64,000 nucleotides of DNA from assembly GCA_965277425.1 (NCBI GenBank), contig CBDICR010000007.1, positions 1,488,001 to 1,552,000 on the forward strand. Direction: 5' to 3'. Under the pieces are notes generated by a model, which was not told the origin of the DNA, did not search any database, and saw only the letters and a list, made by a program, of their open reading frames with translations. Shown here one piece after another: positions 35,971 through 44,211 of the stretch (the first letter of the stretch is position 1; the number at the start of each line of letters is the position of its first letter). This DNA comes from Poindextera sp965277425. Its GTDB lineage: Bacteria > Pseudomonadota > Alphaproteobacteria > Caulobacterales > Caulobacteraceae. Position numbers and translations under genes: made by a program.

Positions 35971-37616
35971 TTTCACAGTCGCGCTCCTTGAGAGTAACAA
36001 GCCACGTAGCCCGTGATTTGCTTCAGAGTGCGGCTCTATTCCAGCACGCGCCCAACGTGGTATGGGAATACGTCTCGAATGGTCTTCAGTATGTGGAGCC
36101 TGGGGTTCAGCCGCATGTACTGGTCCGCCTAGAGAGACGGCCTAAGAAGATCGCCATAGAAGACAACGGCCGAGGGATGGACCTAGGCGACCTTGAACGA
36201 TTCTTCACAATGCACGCCGAAAACGTTGATCGTGCGCAGGGTCGCCCTGGCCGCGGCTATTTCGGAACCGGAAAATCCGCCGCGTTCGCGATTGGAAACC
36301 TGCTGAGAATTTCGACCGTCAAAAACGGATTGCGGTCCGTGGTTGAGTTGAGTCGATCCGATCTTGAGGCTGCGAGTTCTGGAGCTCCGGTTCCCATAAG
36401 GGAAATTGAGATTGAAAAGGCGGTCCAGCTCGCAAACGGAACGCGCGTCGAAATTGAGCAGCTGAAAAATCTCCGTTTAGATCAGGATGATATCATCCGA
36501 ACGCTTGAACGCCACGTTCGGCACTGGCGCGGGGCGGTTGTCGAGGTTGATGGCGTAACCGTGGAGGCCACGACTCCCCCTGTATCGATTACCCGCGAGT
36601 TGATCGCTGGGGTTGGTGAACATTCCGCAATTCGCGGAGCGACCTTAGTCCTGCAAGCCGCAAAAATTCCGCTGCCCGAGCATGACAGAGGCGTTGCTAT
36701 ATTGGCCCACGGTGTCCTTCACGACACCACACTTGCAGGAGCGGAGCGGAAGGATTTCTCGAACTATATATTCGGCGAGATCGACGTTCCCGCTCTGTCA
36801 GAACCCTACGAGGGTGTCGATGCCTTCGACATGAGTAGGTCCGGGCGTCTCAATGTCGAGAATCCCGTGGTGCTAGCCACGTATTCGTTTGTCGGACGCC
36901 ACGTCGAGGACCTTCGCCGGCACCTTGTGGAATTGGATAAAGAGAGGCGAGCGCAGGCGGAGTCCGCTCGCCTTCAGGCCCAGGCCAGGGAGATTGCGCG
37001 GATAATCAATGAGGATTATTCGGAGTTTAGGCGGCGGTTTAGCGGGGAGACGTCTGCCCGCGGCGGAGCAGAGCCCACAAGCACACCAACCCCAGCAGCC
37101 GAAGGTCCGACGAGCTTTGTCAGAGGCGGAACTGAGCCGGCCAAGAAGGTCGCTGACGAAGGTTCGACCCCGGATAAGACCGACCGTAACGATTCGACGA
37201 TTGAACCCAGCACATCAGGCCCATCAGTTGAGCCATCGGGTCCCGAAGACGCGGATGATCAAGGCCATGATGAGCCGACCGTGTCCGGAAAGGCCAAGCG
37301 AGCAGGAGGGTTTGACGTTCAGTATAGAAACAGCGGCTACGACACACCGCGAGCGTTCTACGAGCGGGACAGTAAAACGATCTATATCAACCTAGACCAC
37401 CCTCAAATCCTCGCGGCTCGTGGTGAGCGAGAAATCGAAGACCCGAACTTCCGCAGGCTGAGCTTCGAGGTGGCATTTACAGAATATGCTGTTGGATTTG
37501 CTCAAGAAATGGCAACGGCAGGGTGGTATCACGACTTCTTCGAGCCGCTTCAGGACATGCGAGATCGCATCGACAGCGTATCTCGAAAAGCTGCTGAAAT
37601 GTTCCGGATTCAATGA
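35967..37616 (+). CDS. GHKL (Hsp90/MutL/MORC-type) ATPase, last gene of the cargo operon
   Basis: 549 residues. Bergerat fold: N-box VVWEYVSNGLQY (E34, N38), G1 IEDNGRGMD (D66, G68, G70), G2 GYFGTGKSAAFAIGN (~97-111). A second domain follows to ~340, including LDKERRAQAESARLQAQAREIARI (coiled coil). Residues ~355-440 are a Pro/Ser/Thr/acidic disordered linker. The C-terminal ~110 residues (FDVQYRNSGYDTPRAFYERDSKTIYINLDHPQIL) recall the C-terminal part of MORC/HATPase proteins of defence loci. The gene ends 33 bp before the right terminal repeat. Nucleotide-driven clamping on DNA is the family theme; the role here is inferred. Confidence 0.82.
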   Translation: MISQSRSLRVTSHVARDLLQSAALFQHAPNVVWEYVSNGLQYVEPGVQPHVLVRLERRPKKIAIEDNGRGMDLGDLERFFTMHAENVDRAQGRPGRGYFGTGKSAAFAIGNLLRISTVKNGLRSVVELSRSDLEAASSGAPVPIREIEIEKAVQLANGTRVEIEQLKNLRLDQDDIIRTLERHVRHWRGAVVEVDGVTVEATTPPVSITRELIAGVGEHSAIRGATLVLQAAKIPLPEHDRGVAILAHGVLHDTTLAGAERKDFSNYIFGEIDVPALSEPYEGVDAFDMSRSGRLNVENPVVLATYSFVGRHVEDLRRHLVELDKERRAQAESARLQAQAREIARIINEDYSEFRRRFSGETSARGGAEPTSTPTPAAEGPTSFVRGGTEPAKKVADEGSTPDKTDRNDSTIEPSTSGPSVEPSGPEDADDQGHDEPTVSGKAKRAGGFDVQYRNSGYDTPRAFYERDSKTIYINLDHPQILAARGEREIEDPNFRRLSFEVAFTEYAVGFAQEMATAGWYHDFFEPLQDMRDRIDSVSRKAAEMFRIQ

Positions 37617-37649
37617 CAGGACATCGAGCTTAGGCAGCGTTGCAGCGGT

Positions 37650-37691
37650 TGGTGCCCAAAACGTGGCTCATCCGGCCCGTGGCTTTATCCC
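37650..37691 (-). repeat. Right terminal inverted repeat
   Basis: Read on the minus strand: GGGATAAAGCCACG, GGCCGGATGAGCCACGTTTT, GGGCACCA. It is 37/42 identical to the left repeat at 22623..22664. The outermost base abuts the right 15-bp target duplication. Confidence 0.92.
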
Positions 37692-37706
37692 TTATACCCG
37701 GATTGT
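37692..37706. repeat. Target site duplication, right copy
   Basis: TTATACCCGGATTGT, identical to 22608..22622. Removing the element and one copy would leave a ~206-bp divergent intergenic region between recA and the SDR gene at 37772. Confidence 0.92.
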
Positions 37707-37771
37707 CACCGCGGCAGGAGCGTCGTAGCACCCGCAGACGACGCGCTGATCGACCGCATAGGGAGTTCACC

Positions 37772-38521
37772 ATGCAACCCACAGCCCTGGTCACCGGCGC
37801 CGGCAGCGGGATCGGGCGGGCCGTGGCGCTGGCCCTGGCGGCCAAGGGCTACCGCGTGGCCCTGGCCGGGCGCCGGGTCGAGGCGCTGGAGGAGACGGCG
37901 CGGATGGCGGGCGGCGATGCGTCGGGCAGGCTGGTCGTCCCCGCCGACGTCGGCGACGAGGCGGCGGTCGAGGCGCTGTTTGAGGCGATCGGCGAGCGCT
38001 TCGGGCGGCTGGACCTGTTGTTCAACAACGCCGGGACCGGGGCGCCGCCGGCACCCATCGACGAGATGTCGGTCGCCCAGTGGAACCGGGTGGTGGCCGT
38101 CAACCTGACCGGCGCCTTCCTCTGCGCGCGCGGGGCGTTCCGGATGATGCGGGCGCAGGACCCGCGCGGCGGCCGGATCATCAACAACGGCTCGATCTCG
38201 GCCCACGCGCCCCGGCTCTATTCGGCGCCCTACACAGCGACCAAGCACGCCGTCACCGGCCTGACCAAGTCGCTGGCCCTGGACGGGCGGGCCTTCGACA
38301 TCGCCTGCGGCCAGATCGACATCGGCAACGCCGAGACCCCGCTCACCGCGCGCATGGCGTCGGGCGCGCTGCAGGCCGATGGCGAGATGGCGCCGGAGCC
38401 GACCATCGAGGTGCGCCACGTGGCCGATGCGGTGCTCTACATGGCCGGCCTGCCGCTCGACGCCAATGTGCTGAGCCTGACCGTCATGGCCAGCAAGATG
38501 CCGTTCGTGGGGCGCGGCTGA
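37772..38521 (+). CDS. Short-chain dehydrogenase/reductase
   Basis: 249 residues from the ATG at 37772, preceded by GGGAG; the longer upstream frame crosses the transposon end and is not coding. The Rossmann motif is TALVTGAGSGIGRAVALAL (TGxxxGIG), with NNAGTG (N-N-A-G), the catalytic NNGSISAHAPRLYSAPYTATKHAVTG (S, Y-x3-K) and the late QIDIGNAETPLT. It is NAD(P)-dependent; the substrate is unknown. Before the transposon inserted, it was divergent from recA. Confidence 0.93.
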   Translation: MQPTALVTGAGSGIGRAVALALAAKGYRVALAGRRVEALEETARMAGGDASGRLVVPADVGDEAAVEALFEAIGERFGRLDLLFNNAGTGAPPAPIDEMSVAQWNRVVAVNLTGAFLCARGAFRMMRAQDPRGGRIINNGSISAHAPRLYSAPYTATKHAVTGLTKSLALDGRAFDIACGQIDIGNAETPLTARMASGALQADGEMAPEPTIEVRHVADAVLYMAGLPLDANVLSLTVMASKMPFVGRG

Positions 38522-38607
38522 GCGATCGTCGGGATTCATTCAAACCGAGCGCGCGATCGAAACAGGCCGCGCCATTGATTTATGAAGACCTCGAAGCGCT
38601 CCATCTT

Positions 38608-38715
38608 CCGTCATCGCCTGGCTTGTCCAGGCGACCTATGATCACCGTCGTGGATCCGTGTTCACGGGTTACCCGCATTCCGCCGCCTTCGGCGGCTCCA
38701 GCGGGTAATGACGGA
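38608..38715. repeat. Palindromic intergenic repeat, copy 2
   Basis: It opens CCGTCATCGCCTGGCTTGTC and closes GGGTAATGACGG, with internal palindromes, notably CCGCCG-cctt-CGGCGG. It shares outline and much sequence with 483..570, including CCTATGATCACCGT / CCCATGATCACCGT and GTTCACGGGTTACCCGCATT / GTTCATGGGTCACCCGCATT. It sits between the convergent SDR and asnB genes. Confidence 0.7.
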
Positions 38716-38744
38716 CGATTTGAGCGGACGGCCGGCGCAGACGG

Positions 38745-40511
38745 TCAGCCTGCCCTGGCGGCGGCGGCGAGCACCTCCTCCACCGAGCCGTCGGGGCTGA
38801 CGCCCAGCACGTGATGACTGTGCCACAGGGCATAGAAGACCAGGCTCCAGGCGGGCTGGCCGCGGGCGGCGGCCTCGCCGATCACGGCGCGGACCTGGTC
38901 GGCGGGGAGGAATTCCGCCACGCCCGGCTGGGCGGCGACCAGGTCGGCGAGGCGGGGCGCGCGCGCGGCGATCCACGCGCCCACCGGCGGGTTGAAGCCC
39001 TGCTTCCTGGCGAAGGGTTCGGCGGCCGGGACGTTGCGCGCCAGCCATTCGCGCAGCAGCCATTTGCCGAGCCCGCCGCGCACCTTGGCCCGAGCCGGCA
39101 GGCGAAAGGCGAAGTCGGCGACCACCGGATCGAGATAGGGGGGGCGGCCCTCGAGGCTGTGGGCCATCAGGCAGCGGTCGAGCTTGACCAGGAGGTCGTT
39201 GGGCAGCCACTCGGCGCAGTCGATCGCCTGCAGCCGCTGCATCGTCGTGCGACCCTGGCCGGCCTGGGCCGACTCGGCGCGCGCCAGGCCGCCCCGCCAG
39301 CCCTTCAGGGCGGGCGCGGCCGCCAGGGGCCCGCGAAAGACGCCCCGGGTGCGCGAGCGGCCGGCCAGGGCGCCCAGCCAGCCGGCGCGGCGATAGCGGC
39401 TATAGCCGCCGAACACCTCGTCGGCGCCCTCCCCGCTCAGCACCACCTTCATCCGGCCCTTGGCGGCGCGCGCCAGCATCCAGGTCGGCAGGGCGGCGGC
39501 GTCGGCGGTCGGGTCGTCCAGCGCCGCGGCGACGGCGGGCGCGAAGGCCCAGAAGTCGTCTTCCGTGACCTCGACCACCTGGTGCTCGGCGCCGACCGCC
39601 GTGGCGACCCGGCGGGCCAGCGCGGTCTCGTCCGCCCCGCCGCTGCCCGGAAAGCCGGCGGTCAGGGCATGGACCGGCTGGCCGGTCAGCCGCGCCATCA
39701 GCGCGACCAGGACCGAGGAATCGATCCCGCCGGACAGGAAGAGGCCGTAAGGCACGTCCGAGCGCAGGTGGTGGGCGACGGTGTCGTTCAGCACGCCGTC
39801 CAGACGGCGCAGCAGCGCCTCGTCGTCGCCGGGGACCGGGCCGCCGGCGGGCAGGGCCGGCGTCGTTCGCCGCTCGACCACCGCGCCGGCGGACAGGATC
39901 AGCCGCTCGCCGGGCATCACGCGCTGGATATCGGCGAAGAGCGTTTCGCGCCCGGTGGTGAACTTCAGCTGCATCAACTCGGCGCGCGCGGCGGGACGCA
40001 AGCCCCGGCCGGCCAGACCGGCGGCGATCAGGGCCTGCGCCTCGGACGCGAAGGCGAAAAACTCCGGCGTTTCGACCGTGTAGAGCTGCTTGATGCCGAA
40101 GGGGTCGCGGGCCAGCACCAGCCGCCCCGTCCGCGGATCGAACAGGGCGATGGCATACATGCCGCGCAGGTCGCGCGTGAAGTCGGCGCCGTCTCGGCGA
40201 TAGAGCCGCAGCGGCGATTCGCAGTCCGATCCGGTGCGATAAGCCGCGCCGGCGAGCGCGGCGCGGATCTCCGGATCGTTGTAGATCTCGCCATTGGCGA
40301 CCAGCACCGCCCCCTCGGCGTCGAACAGCGGCTGGTCGCCGCCGGCCAGGTCGATGATCGCCAGCCGGGTGTTCAAAAGCCCGATCGGGCCGCTCACGAA
40401 CCTGCCGACGCCGTCCGGCCCCCGGTGCGCCATGGCGCGGGCGAGGCCATCCAGCCGCGCCTCGTCGACCGCCCGGCCGTCCCGCATGACGATGCCCGCG
40501 ATCCCGCACAT
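38745..40511 (-). CDS. asnB: Asparagine synthetase (glutamine-hydrolysing)
   Basis: 588 residues. The N-terminal glutaminase domain has the nucleophile Cys2 (MCGIAGIVMRDGRAVDEARLDGLARAMAHRGPDG) and the VANGEIYN and ARDPFGIKQLY segments. The C-terminal synthetase domain has the PP-loop GLFLSGGIDSSVLVAL (about residue 255) and VVLSGEGADEVFGGYSRYR. Gln-derived ammonia amidates Asp. In many alphaproteobacteria this paralogue type is linked to surface polysaccharide or peptide modification rather than bulk Asn supply; no such neighbour is visible here. Confidence 0.92.
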   Translation of the reverse strand: MCGIAGIVMRDGRAVDEARLDGLARAMAHRGPDGVGRFVSGPIGLLNTRLAIIDLAGGDQPLFDAEGAVLVANGEIYNDPEIRAALAGAAYRTGSDCESPLRLYRRDGADFTRDLRGMYAIALFDPRTGRLVLARDPFGIKQLYTVETPEFFAFASEAQALIAAGLAGRGLRPAARAELMQLKFTTGRETLFADIQRVMPGERLILSAGAVVERRTTPALPAGGPVPGDDEALLRRLDGVLNDTVAHHLRSDVPYGLFLSGGIDSSVLVALMARLTGQPVHALTAGFPGSGGADETALARRVATAVGAEHQVVEVTEDDFWAFAPAVAAALDDPTADAAALPTWMLARAAKGRMKVVLSGEGADEVFGGYSRYRRAGWLGALAGRSRTRGVFRGPLAAAPALKGWRGGLARAESAQAGQGRTTMQRLQAIDCAEWLPNDLLVKLDRCLMAHSLEGRPPYLDPVVADFAFRLPARAKVRGGLGKWLLREWLARNVPAAEPFARKQGFNPPVGAWIAARAPRLADLVAAQPGVAEFLPADQVRAVIGEAAARGQPAWSLVFYALWHSHHVLGVSPDGSVEEVLAAAARAG

Positions 40512-40638
40512 GCGCTCAGGCCACCGGGTCGGAACGGAGAGCGGCGGCCGGGCGGCGGTGGGGCAAACGGGTCAAGCTTTAACGAGTCCAAAACCGCGTC
40601 TGCCTAATATGCCGCGGGGCCATGAATAAAGAGCCGAT

Positions 40639-42270
40639 ATGCCGGGGTTGAACAAGAACCGTCGCCAAGAGGCGACACGCCGCTTGCGGGCGCTCTCGGC
40701 GCTGCGCGGCTTTGCGCGCCGGTTCGCCGGCGACCGGCGCGCCAATGTGCTGATCCTGTTCGGCCTGACCCTGCCGATCCTGCTCGCCATCGTCATCGCC
40801 GGGATCGACTTTTCCTACGCGGAAGACGCCAAGGTCACTCTGCAGGACGCTTCCGACGCCGCCAGCCTGGCCGTGAGCGCCGAGGTGGTGAAGAACCCGA
40901 ACGATTCGATCGCCACGCTGAAGACGATCGCGGGGGCGGCGCTGGCCGCCAACGATCGCGGCGGCGCGAACCTGTCCATCACCGATTTCCACGTCTGCGC
41001 GCCGGTTCAGGCCGACTGTACCGACGGCTCGAGGACCATGCCGAGCGATACGGTCATGGTCGCGGCCCAGGCCTCGGCCCCCTGCCTCCCGATCCCGATC
41101 CCGACCACGGTCTGCACGGGCAATCCGCCCAGCCAGACCGTCACCGGAACCACCACCACGGTGATCGGTTTCGGCCAAACGCTGCAGTTGAACGTCGTGA
41201 TGGACTCGTCCGCTTCGATGATCGTCGGCTCGACCCAGGCGGACGTGACGGCGATCGCCAACTGGATGGGGGCCACGACCACCGTCACCGAAAAGTGCGG
41301 CTCTCCGTCGAAGAAACAGAAATGCACCCAGTACCCAAACTGGAACGCGATGATGCCGAATGACCAGGTGGCCGACTTCCCACTTGGCGGAACGCCAGCC
41401 TTCCCGAGCGACGCGCCTCCGTGCGCCTTCGCCTGCCACGACTTAGGCGGCTCGACCACGCCCGCGAACATCGTCGAGGGCTTGAACAACGCCCACACCG
41501 CGGGCGCCAAGACGCGTTTCGACGTGATGGTCTTAGCCGCGCAGCAGTTGATCAATTCCGTCCAGACGGAACTGGGCGCCAACAACAACCTGGCCAAGAA
41601 CAACTACGTCTTCAACGTCTACTCGTTCGACAACAGCATCCACCAATACGGTTCCTCGAACATGACCTGCACGGCGACGGCGTGCAGCGGGCCGTTGAAC
41701 GCCGTGACGGCCGTGACGCCGGGCATGGACACCTACCTCAACGCCGCCATGGCGAGCTTTTCGGCGGCGAGCGGGACCAACGCGATCGGACCCAACGGCA
41801 CCGGCCTGTCCACCGCCTCACCGCTGAAGTTCATGATCCTGGTCACCGATGGCCTGCAGTCGGACCGAAACGCCAACTGGACCGCGAGCGGCGTCCAGCC
41901 CCCCAATCCCGAGCCGGAATGGGACTACTCGACCAACTCCAGTTTCAAGACGATCACCGGAGGCTTCGACGGACCGATCGACACGACCAATTGCGCCAAA
42001 CTCAAGAGCGAAGGCGTGGTCCTGGCGGTGCTTGAAACGCCTTATGTCCCGCTCACCGGCGAGGATCCGCAGGTCCAACCCTACGAGCAGACGGTGCGCC
42101 ACACGATCTATCCTGGCGGCCCCAACAGTCAGAGCACGATCAGCACCGCGCTTCAGGCCTGCGCCACCACCGGCTACTATTTCCAGGCCGTGAGCTCGTC
42201 CGACATCGCAACGGGTTTCCTGACCCTGACCAACCAGTTCATCCAGCACTCGGCTTACATTTCGCAATAG
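40639..42270 (+). CDS. TadG-like pilus-assembly protein with von Willebrand A domain
   Basis: 543 residues. The N-terminal Tad segment, RRANVLILFGLTLPILLAIVIAGIDFSYAEDAKVTLQDASDAASLA, is a basic stretch and one membrane anchor followed by the TadE/G helix. The large periplasmic part holds a VWA domain with a MIDAS D-S-S-A-S (VVMDSSASMIV, about residue 192) and LVTDGLQSD (about residue 400). Paired Cys suggest disulfides. Tad/Flp pilus minor components of this type are scattered outside the main tad locus in Caulobacterales. Confidence 0.85.
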   Translation: MPGLNKNRRQEATRRLRALSALRGFARRFAGDRRANVLILFGLTLPILLAIVIAGIDFSYAEDAKVTLQDASDAASLAVSAEVVKNPNDSIATLKTIAGAALAANDRGGANLSITDFHVCAPVQADCTDGSRTMPSDTVMVAAQASAPCLPIPIPTTVCTGNPPSQTVTGTTTTVIGFGQTLQLNVVMDSSASMIVGSTQADVTAIANWMGATTTVTEKCGSPSKKQKCTQYPNWNAMMPNDQVADFPLGGTPAFPSDAPPCAFACHDLGGSTTPANIVEGLNNAHTAGAKTRFDVMVLAAQQLINSVQTELGANNNLAKNNYVFNVYSFDNSIHQYGSSNMTCTATACSGPLNAVTAVTPGMDTYLNAAMASFSAASGTNAIGPNGTGLSTASPLKFMILVTDGLQSDRNANWTASGVQPPNPEPEWDYSTNSSFKTITGGFDGPIDTTNCAKLKSEGVVLAVLETPYVPLTGEDPQVQPYEQTVRHTIYPGGPNSQSTISTALQACATTGYYFQAVSSSDIATGFLTLTNQFIQHSAYISQ

Positions 42271-42279
42271 CCCTCTCGG

Positions 42280-43656
42280 CTAGAACTGCGCGTGCAGGCG
42301 CGCGGCGAGGATGGGGGCCGGGCCCCGGTCTCGGTTGTAGGCTGGGTTTCCTACAAGCTGGGCGTCGAAAGTCAGCGCCGTGTGGGGATTGAAGGCGATC
42401 TTGTAATAGGTCTCGACGATCTCTTCCGGACCGGGGTGCGGCAGCCTGCCGTCGCCGACCAGGATGCCCAGGCCGCCGTCGGCGAGATAGTCCTGGTGGA
42501 TCTTCGAGATGGCGTTGAGGGTTGCGGCCAGGCCGACGGCGTCGTCCTTGCGTCCCCAGCGCGCGCCGCTCAGGGACAGGCCGGCCGAGACGGTCTGGTC
42601 GATGTCGGCGTATTCGTAGGGCTCCAGGTTCCCGTCGGCGACGCCGGCGCGCGCGAACAGGCCCAGGTCGCCGCTCAGCGACTGCTCCAGATCCAGGCTG
42701 ATCCCGCCTCGGCCTTGATAGCGGCGCACATCGGCGGTGCTGGGCGGCTGGCCGGTCATCCGCGAGAGCGCGATGGCGTCGGCGAAGCTGCCCATGCGGC
42801 CACGGGTGAGGAAGCCGGTCAGCATCAGCCGCCCGTCCTGGCCGCCGATGCTGTGCCGCTCCTCAAGCTCGCCGACATACTGGTCCTGGCCGAAGGTGGG
42901 ATCGAGCAGGGTTCCGTTGGGTTGGGCCGACAGGTCGAAGGCCCCGCCGCGCACCGCCCAGCGTCCCTGATACCATTCGACCGCCGCGCCATAGGTGTAG
43001 CCCCAGGCGTCGGCGGCGTAGTCGAAGCTGCCGGCGTCGATCATCGACCAGTTCAAAAAGTCGTTGGCGGCGTCGTGGGCGTATTTGTTGGTGTCGAAGA
43101 TATCGACGACGGCGAGCTTGCCGATCCAGAACACCAGACGGTTGGCGCTTTGCGAGCCGCCGAGCTGGTTCTGGTCGGGGTCGACCTTCTGGCTGGAGCC
43201 GCCGAGATCGATGGTCTGGCGAAAGAACGCCCGTTGCAGCCGCAGGTAGGGGACGGTCCTGCCGACCTTGGCGCCCTGGCCGTTGGGAAATCCGGCGACG
43301 CCTTCCGTGCCGTCGAGACCGAAACCCTGGTCGATTTCCGGATCGATCCAAAGCTCCGCGCCGCGCCAGGGGCGCAAGCCGGCGAACAGCGTGGCCGTGA
43401 AGGTCTCGCGAGCCTGGGACGGCTTGAGGCTGTTGCGGCCGAGGTAGGGCGAGGGAAAGCTGGTCACGCCCTGGTAGATCAGGGTCGACTGGCCATGCAG
43501 GGCGAAGGTTTCATCGCGCGGCGGGCCGCCGCCGGCGTCATCGTCGGCGGCGCGGGCGGCGCGCGGCGCGACCAGAATCGCCAAGGCCGCGATCGACACC
43601 GCGGCGGCCAGGCGCGAGACGGTTCGGCCAACCGGCCTGGTGACGACGACAGCCAT
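42280..43656 (-). CDS. OprB-family carbohydrate-selective porin
   Basis: 458 residues from the ATG at 43656, behind GAGGGGG; the longer frame lacks a ribosome site. The signal peptide is VSRLAAAVSIAALAILVAPRAARA. The mature protein begins ETFALHGQSTLIYQGVTSFPSPYLGRNSL, then alternates short aromatic beta segments, and ends PILAARLHAQF with a terminal Phe as in outer-membrane barrels. It presumably lets sugars diffuse across the outer membrane. It is divergent from the RcnR-like regulator. Confidence 0.85.
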   Translation of the reverse strand: MAVVVTRPVGRTVSRLAAAVSIAALAILVAPRAARAADDDAGGGPPRDETFALHGQSTLIYQGVTSFPSPYLGRNSLKPSQARETFTATLFAGLRPWRGAELWIDPEIDQGFGLDGTEGVAGFPNGQGAKVGRTVPYLRLQRAFFRQTIDLGGSSQKVDPDQNQLGGSQSANRLVFWIGKLAVVDIFDTNKYAHDAANDFLNWSMIDAGSFDYAADAWGYTYGAAVEWYQGRWAVRGGAFDLSAQPNGTLLDPTFGQDQYVGELEERHSIGGQDGRLMLTGFLTRGRMGSFADAIALSRMTGQPPSTADVRRYQGRGGISLDLEQSLSGDLGLFARAGVADGNLEPYEYADIDQTVSAGLSLSGARWGRKDDAVGLAATLNAISKIHQDYLADGGLGILVGDGRLPHPGPEEIVETYYKIAFNPHTALTFDAQLVGNPAYNRDRGPAPILAARLHAQF

Positions 43657-43753
43657 GCAACCCCCTCGGCGAGCCTGCCTGTAAACCGTGACAGTTGAAC
43701 CATTGGCCTGGATGGCCTCAGGCGACCTGCGGGTTTCCACAGCCAACGATCAC

Positions 43754-43774
43754 GTATACCATACTGGGGTATAC
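43754..43774 (+). promoter_or_regulatory. Candidate RcnR/CsoR-family operator
   Basis: GTATACC-N7-GGTATAC inverted repeat, containing ATAC-TGGG-GTAT (43761..43772), an AT-rich inverted repeat interrupted by a short G-tract as in operators of the CsoR/RcnR family. It is 20 bp before the regulator's ATG and between it and the divergent porin gene, so autoregulation is likely. Confidence 0.65.
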
Positions 43775-43793
43775 CACAAGGAAGGCGACCGTC

Positions 43794-44072
43794 ATGGCTC
43801 ATGTCGCCCAGGAAAAGGTGAAGCTGCTCAATCGCCTAAAGCGAATGCGGGGCCAACTCGCCGCCATCGAACGCGCCGTCGAGAGCGACGGCGAATGTGC
43901 GCGCGTGCTGCAGCAGGCCACCGCCTGCCGCGGCGCGTTGGACGGCTTTATCGCCGAGGTGATCGAGGATCATATCCGCGAACACATGATCGATCCGAAG
44001 GCGCCCGATGGCGATCCGCGCGTGCAAGCCGCCGAGGCGCTGGTTTCCATCGTGCATTCGTACCTGACCTAG
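43794..44072 (+). CDS. RcnR-like metal-sensing repressor (CsoR/RcnR/FrmR family)
   Basis: 92 residues from the ATG at 43794. The all-helical fold is evident (KLLNRLKRMRGQLAAIERAVE ... ECARVLQQATACRGALDGFIAEVIEDHIREHM). It has H3, C35, H60 and H64, the four nickel/cobalt ligands of E. coli RcnR; formaldehyde-sensing FrmR instead has P2, C35, H60, E64. It is therefore better read as a Ni/Co sensor than as FrmR, though effector prediction from these residues alone is not certain. An operator-like repeat precedes it. Confidence 0.82.
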   Translation: MAHVAQEKVKLLNRLKRMRGQLAAIERAVESDGECARVLQQATACRGALDGFIAEVIEDHIREHMIDPKAPDGDPRVQAAEALVSIVHSYLT

Positions 44073-44158
44073 CGCACAATCAGCGTAGGTCGCGCCATAG
44101 AAACGCCTCTCCGCCGGGGGACGGATCGGCGAAGCGAGACCCAGCTTGACGGGTGTTA

Positions 44159-44173
44159 TGTTATTACATAACA
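44159..44173 (+). promoter_or_regulatory. Candidate Zur box
   Basis: TGTTAT-TAC-ATAACA, a 6-bp inverted repeat with a 3-bp centre, equal in form to the Zur site TGTTAT-N3-ATAACA. It lies within a longer palindrome, TGTTATGT-TATT-ACATAACA (44154..44173), 38 bp before the TonB-dependent receptor start. It suggests repression of the receptor when zinc is plentiful. Confidence 0.6.
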
Positions 44174-44211
44174 GTCCGGCTGCGCGTGTTGGACGCACCG
44201 GGAGACGAGCG

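Larger units (their letters stand above)
22623..37691. mobile_element. Casposon-like transposon (Cas1 + family B DNA polymerase)
   Basis: The element is 15,069 bp, bounded by 42-bp imperfect terminal inverted repeats and a 15-bp direct target duplication. Gene order: four hypothetical or small genes and polB (minus strand), an IS427-type insertion, an HNH-like gene and two unknown genes (minus), cas1 (plus), then a four-gene operon (plus). Base composition is visibly more AT-rich than the flanking chromosome. Stand-alone Cas1 as integrase together with PolB, often with HNH and helix-turn-helix proteins, defines casposons. From memory, bacterial casposons are few and were grouped as family 3; whether this belongs there needs a phylogeny. 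Gene content and ends are read directly; mobility is inferred. Confidence 0.88.

Noticed and set aside
22608..37706. Genomic island made by a site-specific tyrosine or serine recombinase
   Set aside because: There is no recombinase gene and no tRNA at either end; the 15-bp direct repeats flank true inverted repeats.
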